In this document: positions 40,195-44,403 of the stretch, in pieces
Numbering within the stretch: position 1 is the first letter of the stretch
Layout: each line of letters begins with the position of its first letter
Origin: Oscillospiraceae bacterium
GTDB lineage: Bacteria; Bacillota; Clostridia; Oscillospirales; Oscillospiraceae
Assembly: GCA_017408915.1 (NCBI GenBank)
Contig: JAFQTS010000084.1
Location: forward strand, 1 to 44,403
Length of the DNA: 44,403 bases
Direction of reading: 5' to 3'
The notes under the pieces: model-generated
Seen by the model: only the letters and a program-made list of their open reading frames with translations
The model's database searches: none
What the model was told of the DNA's origin: nothing
Program-made: the position numbers and the translations under genes

Positions 40195-40664
40195 CTGAGA
40201 TTATTGCGGTTGCCATTTCGTTTGTCGCTCTTATCGTGAGTATTTTTGTAGGTTATAGACAAGTAAAAATCAGCCAACTGCAAGCTGATATGCAAGACAG
40301 AGTTGAATTGTATCTTTTGGCAGATACCATCACTTTGCGCGATGCAAAAAGAGAGACCGCAGATAAAGTGTATCCTGGGATGCTTATTAGAAATATAGGA
40401 AACAATGTCCTTTATCTGGAAAAATACACTTTCAATGGCAAGGAGTATCCTCTTGGCAAGGAGGTTCTCCCCCCAGTTTCCTCCTATGATGGAGTTCACT
40501 ACATTTATTTGCCAATAGATGGGACAACTCACGTGTCATTTTCAATATTCTTCTTCGATTGGAAAAATCGAGCATGGAAAACGGACGGATATGCTGATCT
40601 AAGAAAAGGCATTTGGGAAATAACTTATACGCCCTGTAAACAACGAAAAGAACCAAAGGGGTGA
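40191..40664 (+). CDS. Small membrane-anchored protein of unknown function
   Basis: 157 residues: a membrane helix at the very N-terminus (about 3-23; IIAVAISFVALIVSIFVGYR), a short helical link (QVKISQLQADMQDRVELYLL) and a beta-rich domain (PGMLIRNIGNNVLYLEKYTF; SFSIFFFDWKNRAWKTD). The pattern of a helix followed by a sandwich-like domain recalls membrane-tethered sensor or effector partners in some defence operons, but I recognise no family. It is translationally coupled to the previous gene. Its final GGGGTGA supplies the ribosome site for hsdR. Confidence 0.75.
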   Translation: MTEIIAVAISFVALIVSIFVGYRQVKISQLQADMQDRVELYLLADTITLRDAKRETADKVYPGMLIRNIGNNVLYLEKYTFNGKEYPLGKEVLPPVSSYDGVHYIYLPIDGTTHVSFSIFFFDWKNRAWKTDGYADLRKGIWEITYTPCKQRKEPKG

Positions 40665-40668
40665 CACC

Positions 40669-43600
40669 ATGACCAACTTTGACTTCTTAACCTCCGACCC
40701 ACAATTTCATTCTTTCTCCTCTGTGGCGGTGTCGGCGGAAAAGATCTATCATATCGACACCTCGGCATCGGTCATCAACTGCCGCCGCGCCATGGAATTT
40801 GCCGTCAAATGGATGTACTCTGTGGACGGCGACCTTGTCATGCCCTATCAAGACACGCTGGTGAGCCTCATGACCACCGAGGAGTTCCGCGACATCGTGG
40901 GACGTGACCTCTGGCTGCGTATGGACTTCATTCGCCGCGTGGGCAATAACGCCGCCCACACAGGCAAGAAGATCACCGAAGCGCAGGGCATGCTGTGTCT
41001 TGAAAACCTCTACATCTTCCTCGACTTTGTGGCCTGCTGTTATGGCAAAGAATACACCGCCGCGGCCTTTGACCCTGCGCTGGTGAGCAAGCACAGTGAG
41101 CCCGTGGTGGAGATTCGCCGCGACCCCGACTTTGACCGTGTGATGGCGGAGAATGCTGCCCTCAAGGAAGAGCTGACGGCGCGCCGTGCCCAGCAGCAGC
41201 AGAACTATGTGCCCAAGCCCTTGGATCTCAGCGAGTACAAGACGCGGAAGATCTACATCGACACCATGCTGCTGGATGCAGGATGGGTCGAGGGGAAGGA
41301 TTGGGTCAACGAGGTGGAATTGCAGGGCATGCCCAACCGCAGCGAGGTAGGCTTTGCCGACTATGTGCTGTATGACGATGCCCACAAGCCGCTGGCGGTG
41401 ATTGAGGCCAAGCGCACCTGCGTAGATGTCTCCAAGGGACGGCAGCAGGCGAAGCTGTACGCCGACATTTTGGAGAAGGAGTATGGCCGCAGGCCTGCGA
41501 TTTTCCTTTCCAACGGTTTTGAGACCCGCATTGATGACGGTGTGTATCCCGAGCGCAAGGTGGCGACCATCTATTCCAAACGTGACTTGGAGAAGATGTT
41601 CAACCTGCGCTCCATGCGGACGAGCCTCAAGCATGTGATGGTCAACAAGAACATTGCGGGGCGGTATTATCAAGACAGCGCCATCAAAGCGGTCTGCGAC
41701 AGCTTTGACCGCCGCAATCGCCACAAGGCGCTGTTAGTGATGGCTACGGGCTCGGGCAAGACGAGAACGGTTATTGCCCTGTGTGATGTGCTGTTGCAGC
41801 ACGGTTGGGTGAAGAACATTTTGTTCCTGGCAGACAGAAACGCGCTGGTGACGCAGGCGAAGCGCAGCTTTGTGAACCTGCTGCCCGATTTGTCGGTCAC
41901 CAATCTCTGCGAGGAGAAGGATAACTACAGCGCTCACTGCGTGTTTTCTACCTATCAGACCATGATGCACTGCATCGACGCGGTGAAGGATGAACAGGGA
42001 AAGCTGTTCACCTGTGGACACTTTGACTTGGTGATCTGTGACGAGGCGCACCGTTCCATCTATAACAAGTATCGGGATATTTTTAACTATTTTGATGCAC
42101 CTCTCGTGGGCTTGACCGCCACGCCTAAGGATGATATCGACAAGAACACCTATGAGATCTTCGAGTTGGAGAGCGGTGTGCCCACCTACGGCTATGAGCT
42201 GGCGCAAGCGGTCACCGATGGTTTTCTCGTGGACTATATGAGCGTAGAGACGAAACTGAAGTTTATCGAGCAGGGTATTGTCTACGACGAGCTTTCCGAA
42301 GAGGATAAAGAGGCATATGAGGATACCTTTGAGGATGAAAACGGCGAGTTGCCCGAGCGCATCAGTTCCTCGGCGCTGAATGAGTGGGTGTTCAATGAGG
42401 ATACCATCAAAGAGGTGCTGCACATTCTGATGACTAACGGCTTGCGCATTGACTATGGCGAAAAATTAGGTAAGACCATCATTTTTGCGAAGAACCACAA
42501 CCACGCCGAGAAGATTTTTGAGATATTCAATCGCGAGTATCCTTATTTGGTGGGCTATGCTAAGGTTATCGATAACCAAATGACATATGCGCAGAGCGCG
42601 ATCGACGAGTTCTCCGATCCCAAGAAACTGCCGCAGATTGCTATTTCCGTTGATATGCTGGATACGGGCATCGATGTGCCCGAAGTGCTGAATCTGGTGT
42701 TTTTCAAGAAGGTGATGAGCAAGGCGAAGTTCTGGCAGATGATTGGTCGCGGCACACGTCTTTGTGAGGGACTTATCGATGGTGTGGATAAGAGCAAGTT
42801 CTACATCTTCGACTTCTGTGGTAACTTTGAGTTCTTCCGTATGGGAGGGAAGGGAAAGTCGACCGAACAAATTGCGCTGCAGGGAGCTCTGTTCAATCTG
42901 AAGGCGCAGATTGTGTACAAGCTGCAGGATATTGAGTTCCAAACGAAGGAACTGACTGCCTTCCGAGAAGAACTTGTTGGTGACATGGTGCGCAAGGTGC
43001 GAGAGTTGAATAAGGATAATTTCTCCGTTCGACAGCATCTTAAGTATGTGGAGCTATATGCTGACCCCGACAACTATACGGTACTGAGTTATGAGGACAC
43101 GCTGATCATCAAGAGCGAATTGGTGCCGTTGATTACGCCTGATGAAGACGATCCCAAGGCGATGCGATTTGATGCATTAATGTACGGAATCGAGTTGGCG
43201 TATTTGATGGGAAAAAAGTATACCCGTGCCAGAAGTGACTTGTATAAGAAGGTGAAGGGTATTGCCGGAGTTGCCAACATCCCCGAAATCAAAGCCCAAA
43301 CGGAATTGATTTATAAAATCCTGCACACGGATTACTTAGACAGCGCCGGAATTAACGAGTTTGAGCATATTCGCGAGAACTTGCGTAATCTCATCAAATA
43401 TATTCCAAATAATACAGTTCGGTACATTACCAATTTCGATGATGAGATTCTGTCTATGGATTGGCATGAAGCTGAGCTCGAAAACGATGATCTTAAGAAC
43501 TACAAAGCAAAAGCGGAATTCTATGTGCGTCAGCATCAAAATGAAGTGGTTATTGCTAAGCTTAGAAATAACGAGCAGTTGACACATGATGATGTGCTTG

Positions 43601-43953
43601 CTTTGGAGAGAATTCTCTGGAGTGAAGTTGGTACGAAAGAGGATTATGAGGCAGAGATCGGTTCGAAACCTTTAGGTGAGTTTGTGCGTGAAATTGTGGG
43701 CTTAGACATGAAGGCGGCTAAGGAAGCGTTTTCTGCCTATCTTGACGAAGCCGTATTGGATAGCCGACAGATTTATTTCGTCAATCAAATCGTGGAATAT
43801 ATCGTACAAAACGGATTGATGAAAGACCTTTCTGTTTTGCAAGAGTCCCCGTTCACAGACAAGGGAAGTGTTGTTGAGATATTTACTGATACAAGCCTCT
43901 GGATGGGAATTCGCAAGGTTATCGAGCGAGTGAATGCTAACGCTATTGCTTAA
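40669..43953 (+). CDS. hsdR: Type I restriction endonuclease subunit R
   Basis: 1094 residues. Order: DUF4145/HEPN-like N-terminal domain (about 10-125; FIRRVGNNAAHTGKKIT), a coiled link, PD-(D/E)XK nuclease with Asp231, Glu246 and Lys248 (GFADYVL...LAVIEAKRT), and an SF2 DEAD-type translocase: Walker A ATGSGKTRT (359-367), DEAH (458-461), LTATP (482-486) and motif VI QMIGRGTRLC. The EcoEI-type C-terminal region follows. It translocates DNA by ATP hydrolysis and cuts far from the unmethylated site. The start follows AAAGGGGTGA. Codon use turns more AT-rich in roughly the last third. Confidence 0.96.
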   Translation: MTNFDFLTSDPQFHSFSSVAVSAEKIYHIDTSASVINCRRAMEFAVKWMYSVDGDLVMPYQDTLVSLMTTEEFRDIVGRDLWLRMDFIRRVGNNAAHTGKKITEAQGMLCLENLYIFLDFVACCYGKEYTAAAFDPALVSKHSEPVVEIRRDPDFDRVMAENAALKEELTARRAQQQQNYVPKPLDLSEYKTRKIYIDTMLLDAGWVEGKDWVNEVELQGMPNRSEVGFADYVLYDDAHKPLAVIEAKRTCVDVSKGRQQAKLYADILEKEYGRRPAIFLSNGFETRIDDGVYPERKVATIYSKRDLEKMFNLRSMRTSLKHVMVNKNIAGRYYQDSAIKAVCDSFDRRNRHKALLVMATGSGKTRTVIALCDVLLQHGWVKNILFLADRNALVTQAKRSFVNLLPDLSVTNLCEEKDNYSAHCVFSTYQTMMHCIDAVKDEQGKLFTCGHFDLVICDEAHRSIYNKYRDIFNYFDAPLVGLTATPKDDIDKNTYEIFELESGVPTYGYELAQAVTDGFLVDYMSVETKLKFIEQGIVYDELSEEDKEAYEDTFEDENGELPERISSSALNEWVFNEDTIKEVLHILMTNGLRIDYGEKLGKTIIFAKNHNHAEKIFEIFNREYPYLVGYAKVIDNQMTYAQSAIDEFSDPKKLPQIAISVDMLDTGIDVPEVLNLVFFKKVMSKAKFWQMIGRGTRLCEGLIDGVDKSKFYIFDFCGNFEFFRMGGKGKSTEQIALQGALFNLKAQIVYKLQDIEFQTKELTAFREELVGDMVRKVRELNKDNFSVRQHLKYVELYADPDNYTVLSYEDTLIIKSELVPLITPDEDDPKAMRFDALMYGIELAYLMGKKYTRARSDLYKKVKGIAGVANIPEIKAQTELIYKILHTDYLDSAGINEFEHIRENLRNLIKYIPNNTVRYITNFDDEILSMDWHEAELENDDLKNYKAKAEFYVRQHQNEVVIAKLRNNEQLTHDDVLALERILWSEVGTKEDYEAEIGSKPLGEFVREIVGLDMKAAKEAFSAYLDEAVLDSRQIYFVNQIVEYIVQNGLMKDLSVLQESPFTDKGSVVEIFTDTSLWMGIRKVIERVNANAIA

Positions 43954-43962
43954 CTGAAAAGT

Positions 43963-44000
43963 AAAAGTACGGTAGACCGAAGTCGGTCTACCGTACTTTT
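43963..44000 (+). terminator. Terminator of R-M operon
   Basis: AAAAGTACGGTAGACCGA (43963-43980) and TCGGTCTACCGTACTTTT (43983-44000), a nearly loop-free 18-bp inverted repeat ten bases after the hsdR stop. Confidence 0.88.
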
Positions 44001-44061
44001 CATATGCGCAGAGAACATCTAAGAAAATCTTGAAATTCTTTGAAATTTTCGAAAATAAGAC

Positions 44062-44090
44062 TTGACTTTTTGGAGTAAGTCTGCTATATT
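44062..44090 (+). promoter_or_regulatory. Promoter of tRNA-Ala
   Basis: TTGACT (44062-44067), 17-bp spacer, TATATT (44085-44090). The transcript would start about 23 bases before the mature tRNA. Confidence 0.75.
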
Positions 44091-44120
44091 AATCAAGTCG
44101 GCAGCGAGCCGATATAATAT

Positions 44121-44196
<76 letters not shown>

Positions 44197-44198
44197 AG

Positions 44199-44240
44199 AA
44201 AACACCGTGAAACCAAGGGTTTCGCGGTGTTTCTTTTTTT
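44199..44240 (+). terminator. Terminator of tRNA-Ala
   Basis: AAAACACCGTGAAACC (44199-44214) and GGTTTCGCGGTGTTT (44218-44232) pair almost completely with one wobble, then CTTTTTTT. Confidence 0.9.
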
Positions 44241-44252
44241 GGTTTTTCGGCC

Positions 44253-44274
44253 GTGTTGAATTTGTGTTGAATTA
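44253..44274. repeat. 11-bp tandem repeat
   Basis: GTGTTGAATTT (44253-44263) followed directly by GTGTTGAATTA (44264-44274). Short tandem repeats next to a tRNA 3' end can be integrase arm-type sites; that is only a suggestion. No gene is supported from 44241 to the window end. Confidence 0.6.
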
Positions 44275-44336
44275 GGATGAATGAGTTTAACGAACCATAA
44301 GATCAGCATTGCGAATGCCTAAACTTATTTGCAGAA

Positions 44337-44365
44337 AAGTGGGATCAAACCGCTGATCTCTTGAA
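44337..44365 (-). repeat. Degenerate inverted copy of tRNA-Ala 3' half
   Basis: The reverse complement of 44337-44365 matches tRNA-Ala 44158-44186 over 29 bases with three differences, all transitions (G to A, C to T, G to A). A second T-arm-like AGTGGGATCGAACCG occurs at 44389-44403, 50 bases after AGTGGGATCAAACCG at 44339-44353. It looks like a tRNA-derived remnant, not a functional tRNA. Confidence 0.75.
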
Positions 44366-44403
44366 GGGTAGAAGACCTACCTCGGCGAAGTGGGATCGAA
44401 CCG

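Overview
The window looks like the chromosome of a Gram-positive anaerobe of class Clostridia, probably a gut Oscillospiraceae-type organism. Reasons: an alaS T-box, a singlet glycine riboswitch, class C sortases with LPxTG pilins, an ECF vitamin-transporter S component, a PadR/DUF2812 cluster, TTGACA/TATAAT promoters and strong AGGAGG ribosome sites. By eye the core is fairly GC-rich, with several AT-rich islands. There is no rRNA gene, so I do not name a genus.

Layout. 1-2.2 kb: the end of etfA, a small membrane protein and the Na+/proline symporter putP. 2.2-6.0 kb: a DUF436 gene and an ECF S component divergent from a MocR-type regulator (a probable vitamin B6-linked module), then a GreA-family factor and a HAD phosphatase. 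6.1-10.2 kb: rarD, then tmk-mltG-U32 peptidase. 10.2-13.7 kb: a T-box leader with alanine specifier GCC, alaS and a HIT protein. 13.7-17.9 kb: a DUF2974 hydrolase, a hotdog thioesterase, a RelE/Phd toxin-antitoxin pair, a rhomboid protease and a membrane-anchored EEP-family phosphodiesterase.

17.9-27.65 kb is a complete sortase-assembled pilus island. It holds an XRE regulator, a signal peptidase-like protein with Arg at the catalytic Lys position, a 1332-residue LPATGG adhesin, an LPATGG backbone pilin, a class C sortase, an LPQTG proline-rich anchor pilin and a second sortase. Nearly identical terminator hairpins bound it on both sides. 27.65-31.5 kb: three tandem DUF2812 membrane proteins behind a PadR regulator with two inverted operator copies in its own promoter. 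31.6-35.2 kb: a glycine riboswitch controlling an AGCS symporter, then an M20 dipeptidase (pepD) and a DUF6506 protein.

35.3-44.0 kb is a type I restriction-modification locus with unusual cargo: fic - hsdM - HEPN-like - hsdS - two small membrane-anchored unknowns - hsdR. A 42-bp perfect palindrome touches its -35 box. The interior is clearly AT-richer than hsdM and the first part of hsdR. The window ends with tRNA-Ala(GGC), whose anticodon and discriminator base match the alaS T-box, followed by degenerate inverted tRNA-Ala fragments.

The best candidates for something undescribed are the Fic/HEPN/two-membrane-protein cargo inside the type I R-M locus with its palindrome, and the pilus island with its altered signal peptidase.
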